DNA from: DATFHX01 sp035247945
Lineage (GTDB): Bacteria; Patescibacteriota; Saccharimonadia; Saccharimonadales; Saccharimonadaceae
Length of the DNA stretch: 55,600 nucleotides
NCBI GenBank assembly: GCA_035247945.1
Contig: DATFHX010000004.1
Coordinates: 1-55,600, forward strand
Direction of reading: 5' to 3'
Shown here one piece after another: positions 24,156 through 32,700 of the stretch. The notes beneath the pieces are model-generated. The model was not told where the DNA came from, did not search any database, and worked only from the letters and a program-made list of their open reading frames with translations. Every line of letters begins with the position of its first letter. The first letter of the stretch is position 1. The position numbers and the translations under genes are program-made.

Positions 24156-24854
24156 ATGACCTATTTACACTACGGATACAAAGATTCATTAGCAAAAGCT
24201 TACAATCTCTCTAGCAGAGAAGCTTCTCGCCCACTATTAGAAGTGATTCACGAGATCGAGAAATTTAGAGATATTGACCGTGTTCTAGACCTCGGATGTG
24301 GAGATGGAATCCTAGAATCACACACATCCGAGAGTCGCGAATTTGCATTTGACTCGGTCGATGCCGATCCTGATGCCATCGCAAAAATACACGACGTCAT
24401 ACAACCACAGGATACCGCGACAGTCATAGACATCACAAATCTACCTTCTGCAATACTTAGGCCTAGCTACTCTGCAGTAGTATCGTGGCGAGTATTGCAT
24501 GGGATAGAGCCTATACACTATGATAAAATCTTTCACGAAATACAAAAAATAATCCAAAAAAATGGGGTCTTTTTTATCGCCGTAGCGAGCACTAATGACT
24601 GGAAAATGAAAGCACTTCGTTCAGTTAATACGGAAGGTATGAATGACTGCGCTGATATTATGTTTACCCAATATGGCATTCCACGGACTGCTCCCTTTAA
24701 TGTACATTTTTTTAGTGAAACGGAGCTCGTTCAACTGGGTGCCCGAAATGGATTTAGCTGTAAGAAGGTTGAGTCATTCACAGAGCCATCAGGCTATGCG
24801 CACCTTAAAAATAAAGAAAATTCATATTTTTTTGCCAAGTTTATCCGCCAATAA
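24156..24854 (+). CDS. Class I SAM-dependent methyltransferase
   Basis: 232 residues from ATG 24156 (MTYLHYGYKDSL); upstream in-frame starts read through AT-rich promoter-like DNA. The SAM-binding motif I is RVLDLGCGDGIL (about residues 43-54), followed by the acidic end of strand 2 (DSVDADPD), motif II near VIDITNLPSA and YSAVVSWRVLHGI. The target is unknown; no DNA-methylase NPPY-type motif is present, so small molecules, RNA or protein are all possible. It lies between the four fusion genes, and TACTAAT just before the ATG suggests its own promoter. Confidence 0.85.
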   Translation: MTYLHYGYKDSLAKAYNLSSREASRPLLEVIHEIEKFRDIDRVLDLGCGDGILESHTSESREFAFDSVDADPDAIAKIHDVIQPQDTATVIDITNLPSAILRPSYSAVVSWRVLHGIEPIHYDKIFHEIQKIIQKNGVFFIAVASTNDWKMKALRSVNTEGMNDCADIMFTQYGIPRTAPFNVHFFSETELVQLGARNGFSCKKVESFTEPSGYAHLKNKENSYFFAKFIRQ

Positions 24855-25048
24855 CTTCGCAATATACACGTTTCCGTATTGAGATTAAAAGGTATAAAGT
24901 TATATTTTCCTGATTTAGAGATCCTTTTTTAAAAAGAAAAAGAGCTACAATTGTCTACATAAAATAGAGCAAAATCTTGAGTGGAAAACACAATAGACAC
25001 CCCTCCTTTGATTGCAAAAAACACCATGTCATTATAGAATAATCCCAT

Positions 25049-25627
25049 ATGATTGTTCACTTTATTGCTACCTCAAAAAACCTCGACGAGGATCTTCCCT
25101 TTCTAAAGAAAATCATTGAAACAATCCACGACAACGGAGGCGTTTTGGCGCGTGATTGGCTCGGAGTTGTAGTCAATAATGGAGGCAACAAGGCATCTTA
25201 CAGAGAAAATGACGATAAAGTCGATTGGAATGACGTATTTAATGAAAATATGGCTGCGTTTAACCGATCAGATCTCGTTATAATGGATGCAACTCGATAT
25301 AGTTATCAACAAGGCTTCTTTACAGCACTCGCAATTTCTCACAAAAAACCTATCCTCGTTGTAACTCGCGCAAGTGAAAGACATCCTATCTTTGGAACTA
25401 AAGATAAGAATCTAACAATCAAACACTACGACACAGAAAAAGAAGTTGAAAAAATAGTCGATAAATTCATCAAATCAAATATCGTTTCTAGCAAGGACTT
25501 GCGGTTCAACTTCCTAATTGACCGTCAGATTTACAGCTATCTTCGTCAAACCTCATACGAAACAGGTAAAAATAAGTCAGAAATCATTCGTGAACTTCTA
25601 GAGCAAGAGATCGACCGAAAGGATTAG
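25049..25627 (+). CDS. DNPH1/deoxyribosyltransferase-like domain fused to RHH (copy 2)
   Basis: 192 residues; first of a three-gene operon. The N-terminal domain reads MIVHFIATSKNLDEDLPFLK, then RSDLVIMDATRYSYQQGFFT and KKPILVVTR. The position of the DNPH1 catalytic Glu is Phe. The C-terminal RHH is DLRFNFLIDRQIYSYL, then ETGKNKSEIIRELL. Codon use and low G+C match the native genome. TATAGAAT (25033-25040) ends about nine bases before the ATG, with TTGATT further upstream. The gap to copy 3 is one base. Function unknown; see copy 1. Confidence 0.8.
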   Translation: MIVHFIATSKNLDEDLPFLKKIIETIHDNGGVLARDWLGVVVNNGGNKASYRENDDKVDWNDVFNENMAAFNRSDLVIMDATRYSYQQGFFTALAISHKKPILVVTRASERHPIFGTKDKNLTIKHYDTEKEVEKIVDKFIKSNIVSSKDLRFNFLIDRQIYSYLRQTSYETGKNKSEIIRELLEQEIDRKD

Positions 25628-25628
25628 C

Positions 25629-26192
25629 GTGAAGATCCATCTCGTTGGCAGCGTTCGTACTGAGGAGGACGAAAAATACCTCAAATCTATAATTGAAATC
25701 ATCTATGATTTTGATGCTACCTTAGCTTTGAACTGGATTGACCCGGCTGTAATGCGGCTAAAGAATAGTGGTATATCTGAGGATTGGCCTGGCTATGTAA
25801 AGCATAACCTTGAAGCTATTAAGAATGCAGATGTGGTTATTGCCGACATTTCAAATTACGGTTTTAGTCAAGGTTTCCAGGTTGCAGCCGCGATAGAATA
25901 CAACAAACCTGTATTGATCATTTCGCGAAATCGAATCGAGTATACATATATCACAGGCTTTCAGAGTCATCTGTTGACCATGTCCGAGTATGTTGCCATG
26001 GAAGACCTACCAAAAGTCGTCGAACCCTTCATTAAAAAGAACGTAGTCCACACTAAAGACTTACGATTTAATATGTTTCTAACACGGAAAATCGTAAGAT
26101 ATCTTGATGAGCGATCCGAGGAAACGGGTGTAAATCGTTCCGAGATTGTACGAGACCTCATTCGTAAAGCAAGTGAAAGGCAGAAAAAATAA
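25629..26192 (+). CDS. DNPH1/deoxyribosyltransferase-like domain fused to RHH (copy 3)
   Basis: 187 residues, GTG start one base after the previous stop. MKIHLVGSVRTEEDEKYLK opens the domain; NADVVIADISNYGFSQGFQV is the phosphate/sugar-binding segment, with Gln where the catalytic Glu of DNPH1 would be. The RHH reads DLRFNMFLTRKIVRYL, then ETGVNRSEIVRDLI. The middle segment SEDWPGYVKHNLEAIK matches the other copies (D/E-W ... N-A). It probably forms mixed dimers with its neighbours (inference from tandem coupled genes). Confidence 0.8.
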   Translation: MKIHLVGSVRTEEDEKYLKSIIEIIYDFDATLALNWIDPAVMRLKNSGISEDWPGYVKHNLEAIKNADVVIADISNYGFSQGFQVAAAIEYNKPVLIISRNRIEYTYITGFQSHLLTMSEYVAMEDLPKVVEPFIKKNVVHTKDLRFNMFLTRKIVRYLDERSEETGVNRSEIVRDLIRKASERQKK

Positions 26193-26780
26193 ATGGATTC
26201 ATCTCCTTTAGTTCATTTTATTGCCAGTGGCAATGATCTCGATAATGATTTGCCATACCTACAGGCGATAATAGATGAAATACATAATAGTAATGCGCTC
26301 ATTGCTCATGATTGGCTCGGAGCTGCGATAGCACGCAAGAAAAAAACACCCGACATAGAGAAGGTTGATTGGAGCCATATTGTAGAACAGAATCTCGATG
26401 CCGTTCGTCGTTCAGACATAGTTATTGCCGAGATTACTTTCTCTGATTTCAATCAAGGAATGCATACTTTTATAGCATCCCGCTATCATAAACCAACACT
26501 CATTCTAAGTCGTGATGACGTTAAGGGGCACTTTATCTCTGGTATTGAAGATAAGTACCTTACATTAAAACAGTATTCTACCGAAGAAGACCTCCGATCA
26601 CTTATCCATGAATTCATAGCTAAAAATGCAATCGCAGAACGTGACCTACGATTCAATATGTTCTTAGATCGTCGTATCTATAAATATCTCAGGGAAGAAG
26701 CGTACGAGACGGGTAGAAATAAATCCTCAATTGTACGTCATATTCTACAACGTGCAATCGATGAACGAAATAAGCAATAG
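26193..26780 (+). CDS. DNPH1/deoxyribosyltransferase-like domain fused to RHH (copy 4)
   Basis: 195 residues; ATG follows the previous stop directly (TAAATG). It is closest to copy 2: SPLVHFIASGNDLDNDLPYL and AHDWLGAAIARKKK correspond to its FIATSKNLDEDLPF and ARDWLGVVV. The active-site segment is RSDIVIAEITFSDFNQGMHT, with His in place of the catalytic Glu. The RHH is DLRFNMFLDRRIYKYL, then ETGRNKSSIVRHIL. It ends the operon; no clear terminator hairpin is visible before the convergent Nudix gene. Confidence 0.8.
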   Translation: MDSSPLVHFIASGNDLDNDLPYLQAIIDEIHNSNALIAHDWLGAAIARKKKTPDIEKVDWSHIVEQNLDAVRRSDIVIAEITFSDFNQGMHTFIASRYHKPTLILSRDDVKGHFISGIEDKYLTLKQYSTEEDLRSLIHEFIAKNAIAERDLRFNMFLDRRIYKYLREEAYETGRNKSSIVRHILQRAIDERNKQ

Positions 26781-26787
26781 GAAGTAA

Positions 26788-27258
26788 TTATCTAAAGACT
26801 CCTTTTCTTCCCTGCTTAACGTCTTCAAGCGTATCTTCGTGTTGCTTGTTGTGAAGCTTTGGGAGATTATTTAATGGGAAGAATTTAAGCTCTATTGTTT
26901 CGTTCTTATCAAAATCACCGGTCGCCTCTCCGACGATACTACAATAGAATGAAACGGCAATCGTTTGTGCTTCATCCCCACTCGGATACACTGCGACGTA
27001 TTCTGGACTGCTATAGACGCCTACAAGGTCGTCTACTTTTACTTTCATTCCAGTCTCTTCATATACTTCACGAACTGCTGCGTCCTGATAGCTTTCACCA
27101 AGATTCACTGCACCACCAGGAATACCCCACTTTAGGGAATCTGTTCGCTTCTGCAGTAGCACTTCACCATCTCGAAGGACAATTCCTCCTGCAAAATTTA
27201 GAATGATTTTATCGTGACCAACTCTGCTTCGTATGTACGGAATATAATCTTGACTCAT
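26788..27258 (-). CDS. Nudix hydrolase
   Basis: 156 residues. The Nudix box is GGAVNLGESYQDA followed by AVREVYEETGM (about residues 48-71), complete. The N-terminal part RVGHDKIILNFAGGIVLRDG and the later EAQTIAVSFYC strand fit the (di)nucleoside polyphosphate or nucleotide-pool type. It lies next to the deoxyribosyltransferase-like cluster, which may also deal with nucleotides, but it is on the opposite strand. TATAGT/TATAGG repeats immediately precede the ATG. Confidence 0.88.
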   Translation of the reverse strand: MSQDYIPYIRSRVGHDKIILNFAGGIVLRDGEVLLQKRTDSLKWGIPGGAVNLGESYQDAAVREVYEETGMKVKVDDLVGVYSSPEYVAVYPSGDEAQTIAVSFYCSIVGEATGDFDKNETIELKFFPLNNLPKLHNKQHEDTLEDVKQGRKGVFR

Positions 27259-27393
27259 ACCTATAACTATAAGCGAGTTCTAGAGCCTTCACAACGTAGT
27301 TTATACAACTATAAGTAGAATTTTAATATAAAATATTCTTCAATTTCGTAAATATGTGTATACTATAGGTAAGTAAACAAGGACTACAAGGTT

Positions 27394-27933
27394 ATGACCG
27401 GAATTACGCAGATCATTGGCAACGTCAGGCCCGACAATGATGCACTGTTTCAACTGATCGAGACATTGGGACGTCTCGGCGTGCAAGCTTCGCACCCACC
27501 AATGGAGGAGCTCTTTATTATTAACAGTCAGCATCCCGCATGGCACCACTACGACACTCAGCTCGATGTCTACGAATCGATCGCGCAGGCACCGTTTCAC
27601 ATCGTCTTTAACGAAGGAAAGATCAACGAAGAGATTGGTCGTCAGATCGCTTTTGCCATGCTAAAAGATCGCCCTATCCTCATGACGGGCGCACCACATT
27701 TCGACGGTAAACTCAGTCCTTTCTTCCGTGACCTCATCACGGCTAAAATGCCGCTCTTTCACTCAATCAAGCTTCCTGAGCTCGAAAAGGAAGAGATGAA
27801 GCAGCTGCTTGGTCACCTCGGTCCACAAGACTACAGCCTCACAGACAGTGAACGCGTTCTCATTAATTCCCGCGTTAAAGCACACTTCCGTCGACTTCTC
27901 GAGGAAGCACGTGATATTTACGTCGAAGCTTAG
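27394..27933 (+). CDS. Deoxyribosyltransferase-like protein without RHH domain
   Basis: 179 residues. The segment FHIVFNEGKINEEIGRQIAF followed by KDRPILMTGAP resembles the DVVIAE ... GYQVA ... KKPILVL segment of the four fusion proteins, with Gln again in the catalytic-Glu position when the K/R-P pair is aligned. The N-terminal half (TQIIGNVRPDNDALFQLIET) is like the strand-helix start of the fold. The C-terminal 50 residues, RVLINSRVKAHFRRLLEEA, are helical and not RHH. G+C is higher than in the fusion genes. A TATACT box (27359-27364) and the half-site AATATGTGTAT precede it. Homology is weak and by eye. Confidence 0.65.
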   Translation: MTGITQIIGNVRPDNDALFQLIETLGRLGVQASHPPMEELFIINSQHPAWHHYDTQLDVYESIAQAPFHIVFNEGKINEEIGRQIAFAMLKDRPILMTGAPHFDGKLSPFFRDLITAKMPLFHSIKLPELEKEEMKQLLGHLGPQDYSLTDSERVLINSRVKAHFRRLLEEARDIYVEA

Positions 27934-28508
27934 CCTCGTAGCGCCTGCGTAACTCGATCTGCCGTCGATAGGTCCATCGGCACATCTTCGAGTGCTTTTG
28001 ACGCATCTGCAAGGGTATAACCAAGTGCCATGAGGGCTTCAAGGGCTTCATCTGTCGCCGTTGAGATAGCCTGGCTCACACTTGGTGTGCTCGCGCCAAT
28101 TCGGGTTGGCAGCCCAACCTTATCCGCAAGGTCCACTACGACGCGTTCCGCAATGCGCTTACCTACACCAACGGCTTTTGTTATAAAGGCTGCATCGCTA
28201 TTTGCTATGGCGTTACGGACTGTTTCACTGTCACCAAGGCTCAGGATAGCAAGCCCCGCCTTTGGCCCAACGCCTTGTACTGTAATGAGTAGCTCAAAGA
28301 GTTTCTTTGCAGCTAGGCTCGTGAACCCAAAGAGTTCTTGGGATTGTTCCCGAATGTGGTGGTAGGTATAGAATTTTACCGGCTCGTTAAGCACTGCGTG
28401 GTCGTAGTCGCCTGCAGCCACTGCAACTTCGTAGCCAACTCCATGTACATCAACAATAACGGACGCGTTAAATTTTTCAGCCACTATTCCAGAAATATGT
28501 GCAATCAT
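27930..28508 (-). CDS. ruvA: Holliday junction protein RuvA
   Basis: 192 residues. The three RuvA domains are present: OB fold (MIAHISGIVAEKFNASVIVD, 1-65), two helix-hairpin-helix motifs (LFELLITVQGVGPKAGLAIL; FITKAVGVGKRIAERVVVDL) and a C-terminal three-helix RuvB-binding domain (EALEALMALGYTLADASKAL) after a flexible linker. RuvA holds the junction for RuvB. GATAAT lies seven bases before the ATG (probable leaderless mRNA). It is convergent with the 27394 gene, overlapping by four bases. Confidence 0.96.
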   Translation of the reverse strand: MIAHISGIVAEKFNASVIVDVHGVGYEVAVAAGDYDHAVLNEPVKFYTYHHIREQSQELFGFTSLAAKKLFELLITVQGVGPKAGLAILSLGDSETVRNAIANSDAAFITKAVGVGKRIAERVVVDLADKVGLPTRIGASTPSVSQAISTATDEALEALMALGYTLADASKALEDVPMDLSTADRVTQALRG

Positions 28509-28526
28509 AGTATCTATTATCGCACA

Positions 28527-30860
28527 CTAGGGGTTCACTGGGAGTGTTGTTCCACCCGTGCCCGTATTTCCACCGGTTCCGGTACCCGTACCATTGCCGT
28601 TTCCACTTCCACCATTATTCCCCGTACCGCCAGTACCGGTTCCACTACCTGTTCCCGTTGAGCCAGTACCTGTGCCAGTGTCACCGGTTGAACCGCCTGT
28701 CGACCCTGTACCAGATCCCGTACCATTTCCATCCCCCGTTCCCGATCCAGTAGTACCCTGGTTCGTCGTTGGGGTTGTTGTGGTCGGGGTTTCTTCCTTT
28801 GTCTTATCTTCAGCAGGCGTGCTCTTCTGCGAAGCGTTACAGGTAGAGGTTGGGAGTGCAGATGCGAGGAAATACTCATTAAAGGTGTTTGAACCGGCAG
28901 TATTTGCGAGACTCTCCGTACCGTAACAGACGGGCTTCTGCACAACCGTCGATGGAATTGGGAACGGTTGGTCTGCCTGACCAGCCAGCGCCTGACTCAT
29001 CGTTTTTACCCAGATAGGCCCTGCCATCGTGGATCCACCGTTAAGCATGACATCGTTATTGTTATTACCAACCCAAACGCCTACTGCGAGCGATGGTGTG
29101 TATCCAATCGTCCAAGCATCGCGGCTGTCGTCAGTTGTTCCCGTCTTTACTGCAGCGGTATGACCAGGAACGTTCAGGCTTGATCCAAAGATAACTGAGC
29201 GAGCTTTATTATCCGAAAGGATGCTTGAAATAAGGTAGGCGCCACCTGGGCTAATTGCCTCTTTACTCTTATCGTTATGCGTGTAGATCGTGTTATCGAA
29301 TTTGTCATTAATCTGGTGAACTGACGTCGCCGTATACTGCTGTCCCTGGTTAGCAAACGCTGCATACGCGTTCGTCATTTCAAGGAGTGGTACTTCAGCA
29401 GATCCAAGTGCAAGTGAGAGTCCATACTGGCTTGGATCCTTTAGGGTGTCAATGCCGAGATTCTTTGCAGCCTGGACTGAGTTACTGATACCAAACTTCT
29501 GCATAATGAGAACAGACGGAATGTTCAGTGAACGGTCTAGGGCATTTCGAACGCTAATGTTACCGCTATATGTTTTACTTGCATTCTTTGGTGAGTAGCC
29601 ATTAATGTCAATTGGCGCATCATCAAAGATAGAAGCAGGTGTAATTACCCCATTCGCAAGCGCTGCGCTGTAGTAGATTGGTTTAAACGACGAACCTGGC
29701 TGTCTTGCTGTCGTGACTATATTCACCTTGCCCCAATCAGTATTGTTCCAGTCGGCGCTTCCCACGGCAGCGCGGATCTCACCCGAAGTTGGGTCAATCG
29801 CAACACCAGCGGCATTTGAACCGCCATTGGCCTGGATGTATGCCATATGACTTGAGATATTCGCTTGAAGTTTACGCTGCAAGCCAAGGTCAAGCGTGGT
29901 CGTCACTTGGTATCCAGAACGAATCACCTTCTCTTCTCCGTACTTCTTGTAAAGTTCTTCGAGAACCATCTCAGCAAAGTGTGGCGCTTCACTATCATTC
30001 TTATCTGATACGGGGGCGTAGGCGAGTTGCTCAGAGAGCGCTGCAGCCTTCTGCTCCTCAGAGATGTAGCCATTCGTTACCATGCGCGTAAGCACGGTAT
30101 TCTGCCGCTCCTTAGCGTACTCTAGGTTACCAAGCGTTGGAGAGTAGGCATTCGGTGCGGGCAGGATCCCAATAAGCATCGCGCTCTCCGCCACATCAAG
30201 ATCTTTTGCTGATTTATTGAAATAGAATTTCGCCGCTTCATCGATACCAAAAGTAGTACCGCCAAAAAAGGCAGAGTTAAGGTACATTTGGAGAATCTGA
30301 TCCTTACTATAGCGCTGCTCAATTGCAACTGAGATAGCCAGCTCTTGATACTTACGAAGAAACGTCTGATCGCTCGACAGAAGCGTGTTCTTCGCTAGCT
30401 GCTGGGTAATTGTAGAACCGCCACCGTATTGAGGCTGGTTGGTAATTGTTCCGTAAATACCACGGCCAATTCCATAAATAGAGAAGCCATTATGGTTATA
30501 GAAATCTTTATCTTCCGAGGCAATAAGCGCGTGTTTTACATTATCTGATATATCCGCGAGCTGGGTCATATCATGATGTTCAGCCCTCCCTACGCTATAG
30601 AAGGTCTCACCGTTTCGATCCTTCAGAACAACCCCGGTGTTGTTTCGGTTCATGAGTCGCTCTTGGTCGGCGATATCATTGTAGTAGTAGATGTAGGTAA
30701 TAAGCGGGGTCAGAATGAGAAATGCTAAAATGGGCGCTCCGATAAACAAGATTTTCTTATAAAGCGGTAATGCCTTGAATGTGTTCCAACGACGGCGAAT
30801 GCCGCGTTTGAACTGTGCAAATTTACTGACTTTCTTGGTGTATCTTCCTTGACGAGCCAT
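28527..30860 (-). CDS. Class A penicillin-binding protein (PBP1A type)
   Basis: 777 residues. After a basic lead and one membrane helix (about 38-58) comes the GT51 glycosyltransferase with EDKDFYNHNGFSIYGIGRG and GGGSTITQQLAKN, then the transpeptidase with PGSSFKPIYY (SxxK, about residue 400), SxN-type motif in RSLNIPSVLIMQ region, and VKTGTTDD (KTG). It polymerises and cross-links peptidoglycan. The last ~90 residues are nearly only Gly, Thr, Ser, Asn and Pro, a low-complexity extracellular tail ending TTLPVNP. TATACT ends seven or so bases before the ATG. Confidence 0.94.
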   Translation of the reverse strand: MARQGRYTKKVSKFAQFKRGIRRRWNTFKALPLYKKILFIGAPILAFLILTPLITYIYYYNDIADQERLMNRNNTGVVLKDRNGETFYSVGRAEHHDMTQLADISDNVKHALIASEDKDFYNHNGFSIYGIGRGIYGTITNQPQYGGGSTITQQLAKNTLLSSDQTFLRKYQELAISVAIEQRYSKDQILQMYLNSAFFGGTTFGIDEAAKFYFNKSAKDLDVAESAMLIGILPAPNAYSPTLGNLEYAKERQNTVLTRMVTNGYISEEQKAAALSEQLAYAPVSDKNDSEAPHFAEMVLEELYKKYGEEKVIRSGYQVTTTLDLGLQRKLQANISSHMAYIQANGGSNAAGVAIDPTSGEIRAAVGSADWNNTDWGKVNIVTTARQPGSSFKPIYYSAALANGVITPASIFDDAPIDINGYSPKNASKTYSGNISVRNALDRSLNIPSVLIMQKFGISNSVQAAKNLGIDTLKDPSQYGLSLALGSAEVPLLEMTNAYAAFANQGQQYTATSVHQINDKFDNTIYTHNDKSKEAISPGGAYLISSILSDNKARSVIFGSSLNVPGHTAAVKTGTTDDSRDAWTIGYTPSLAVGVWVGNNNNDVMLNGGSTMAGPIWVKTMSQALAGQADQPFPIPSTVVQKPVCYGTESLANTAGSNTFNEYFLASALPTSTCNASQKSTPAEDKTKEETPTTTTPTTNQGTTGSGTGDGNGTGSGTGSTGGSTGDTGTGTGSTGTGSGTGTGGTGNNGGSGNGNGTGTGTGGNTGTGGTTLPVNP
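28545..28800 (-). repeat. Low-complexity Gly-Thr/Ser repeat region in the PBP gene
   Basis: Short units based on GGTACTGG/GGAACCGG-like codon pairs repeat over about 250 bases, encoding G-T-G-S runs in the PBP tail. Such sequence is prone to slippage and length change. Confidence 0.7.
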
Positions 30861-30990
30861 AGCTATAGTATACCGTACGGTGCAACCATTCTCTCATGTT
30901 GCAAAATTCTCTGTATCTTTTCTAGTATACATTCACTTGCTGATAAAACCCTGAATCATACCGCAATCGGTACGGTGTATACTAAGGGGT

Positions 30991-31965
30991 ATGACCGCCA
31001 CACTTCTTACTGCTCCAGAATACCTCCAAGACCTTATCGCAGCGATTAACGCAAGTAGTCGCCGCGTGGCTATTAGTAGCCTTATTATCGACGACGACAC
31101 CTCAACGCACGCGCTCATTGCTGCACTCAAATCAGCAGCGCAGCGTGGCGTCTCTGTTGAAGTTGCTATAGATAGCTTCATCTTTACCGAATTTGGCGGT
31201 GTCCTTAACCCCTTCAAGCGTACTCACGCTCACTCAAAAGCGGTCCGCGTCATGGGCCAATCGCTCATTGAAGCCGGGGTCTCCTTCACTATTCTCGACG
31301 ACCGACCTAAGCTTAATCCATTTTCCGGCGTGACGCATAGTAAGTGGTCAATCGTTGACGATATCTGCTATGCATTTGGCGGAGTCAATCTCTATAACAA
31401 CGGACTCGCAAGTACAGACTACATGTTTAAAATCCAAGATAAGACCCTCGGCGATGAGCTCATTGAGCAGCAACATAAGATTATAAAGAGTCCCCATCCC
31501 CTCTATAATGGCTTCGCTACAACTCATTCTTTCGGAACCTACTTCATAGATAGCGGCAAACCGAACGACTCACCTATTTATAGTCGCGCTCTTGCCCTCT
31601 CAGAGGAAGCGACTTCAGTCCTCTACGTATCGCAGTACAGCCCGTCAGGACCACTTGCGCTTGCCATTAAGCAAAAAGGTGTCGCCTATTTCAATCAACC
31701 GAATAATGTCGGGTTCCTTACGAGTCTTATGCTCCACGTAGATAGCCTTCAATCTGGCATTCGCTCAAAATACATGCGTAAAAAATATCTGCATGCGAAG
31801 TTTATTATCTTTACTCTACGAAATGGCAAGAAGGTGGCGCTAACTGGATCACACAATTTTACCTATAAAGGGGTCACTTTTGGGACAAGAGAAATAGCGC
31901 TGGAAGCCCATGAACCTCAGATGATCGAACAGCTCGAGGCATTCTTTACCGCTCACGTTTCTTGA
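30991..31965 (+). CDS. Phospholipase D-like protein
   Basis: 324 residues with two HKD-type motifs: THSKWSIVDD (about residues 114-123) with the following GGVNLYN, and LHAKFIIF (about 269) followed by GSHNFT. These give the H-x-K and N residues of both halves of a PLD active site, which forms a phosphohistidine intermediate. There is no signal peptide; the N-terminus is APEYLQDLIAAINASSRRVA. Cardiolipin-synthase-type, nuclease or other phosphodiester chemistry is possible. TATACT lies about ten bases before the ATG. Confidence 0.88.
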   Translation: MTATLLTAPEYLQDLIAAINASSRRVAISSLIIDDDTSTHALIAALKSAAQRGVSVEVAIDSFIFTEFGGVLNPFKRTHAHSKAVRVMGQSLIEAGVSFTILDDRPKLNPFSGVTHSKWSIVDDICYAFGGVNLYNNGLASTDYMFKIQDKTLGDELIEQQHKIIKSPHPLYNGFATTHSFGTYFIDSGKPNDSPIYSRALALSEEATSVLYVSQYSPSGPLALAIKQKGVAYFNQPNNVGFLTSLMLHVDSLQSGIRSKYMRKKYLHAKFIIFTLRNGKKVALTGSHNFTYKGVTFGTREIALEAHEPQMIEQLEAFFTAHVS

Positions 31966-31990
31966 AATAATCATCATTATATGATGTAAT
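31962..31990 (+). promoter_or_regulatory. Promoter of the 32029 gene
   Basis: TTGAAA (31962-31967), 17 bases, TGTAAT (31985-31990), overlapping the end of the PLD gene; 5' UTR of about 30 bases. Confidence 0.5.
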
Positions 31991-32028
31991 GATAACAGGG
32001 TTTTACACAATAAACGGGGGAGGAAGCC

Positions 32029-32634
32029 GTGTCCAAATGGGACAGACTTGCACGTCTCGTCGATCAGCTTATGGCCAATACAAAGGCGAGCAAGCTGATT
32101 CAATCTCGGTCGGAAGGAGTTCCTATGGGGAGGATAGGGCTACCCCAGGGGTTTGCCTTGCAGCAGACCTGGATCGCATCCGTGATAACCGCACGGAGCA
32201 TTGCGCTCAAGCCCGAACAGCGTGCTTGGATTGCAACAACGCTCTTTGAGAATGAAGCGTTCAACGTAAAGGAGCCCAACCTCGCTGTTATCGCAGAAAT
32301 GGAGACATCCAGCCTCAGTGCCATCCTTGCTCAAATTCCGCGTCGCGAACGCGCCATACGGTTCGCAAATCCATCCGCGGTCGCCGAAGAGATAATCCGT
32401 TTCGCAAGGGATCTCATTGCGGACTTCGTTCTCTTCAGAGGGTATGGCATTCGGGAACGCTCCATGGAGATCTTCATCGAGCAGAGCGGACTTCAGGAAA
32501 CTACACAGGCGTACCAAAAGGAAGCGCGCGACATCCTCATGTCGGACAGTCCGTACAAGCTGACAGATAGGTTCAATGCCCCCATTAACCCGCTTTGGGC
32601 TACTATCGCCCTGGAGCAGCTGCGTCAGCAGTAA
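32029..32634 (+). CDS. Hypothetical helical protein (higher-GC unit)
   Basis: 201 residues from a GTG preceded by GGGGGAGGAAGCC. The protein is mainly alpha-helical, with ALKPEQRAWIATTLFENEAF, SSLSAILAQIPRRERAIRFA, VAEEIIRFARDLIADFVLF and a helix-turn ending PLWATIALEQLRQQ. No signal peptide, membrane helix, Cys cluster or known motif was seen. G+C and codon choice are higher than in the adjacent ruvC and PLD genes, and the gene has its own promoter and hairpin, like the other units listed in the findings. Function unknown. Confidence 0.72.
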   Translation: MSKWDRLARLVDQLMANTKASKLIQSRSEGVPMGRIGLPQGFALQQTWIASVITARSIALKPEQRAWIATTLFENEAFNVKEPNLAVIAEMETSSLSAILAQIPRRERAIRFANPSAVAEEIIRFARDLIADFVLFRGYGIRERSMEIFIEQSGLQETTQAYQKEARDILMSDSPYKLTDRFNAPINPLWATIALEQLRQQ

Positions 32635-32646
32635 CACCCGTCCACC

Positions 32647-32700
32647 GCCCGCATTCCATGCGTTTCAATGAAGAAACCAGGAGTGCGGGCCTTTCATTTT
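32647..32700 (+). terminator. Terminator of the 32029 gene
   Basis: GCCCGCATTCC (32647-32657) pairs with GGAGTGCGGGC (32680-32690) with one wobble, followed by CTTTCATTTT; the 22-base loop is long. Confidence 0.65.

Noticed and set aside
24845..25048. Gene in the gap between the methyltransferase and the second fusion gene
   Set aside because: AT-rich, no open frame with ribosome site; it holds only the likely promoter (TTGATT and TATAGAAT) of the three-gene operon.
28530..28545. C-terminal LPVNP of the PBP as a sortase sorting signal
   Set aside because: No hydrophobic segment and basic tail follow; the protein ends at once and is already membrane-anchored at its N-terminus.
28558..28926. 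Plus-strand frame rich in Pro and Val opposite the PBP tail
   Set aside because: Direct consequence of the Gly/Thr repeat codons read backwards.
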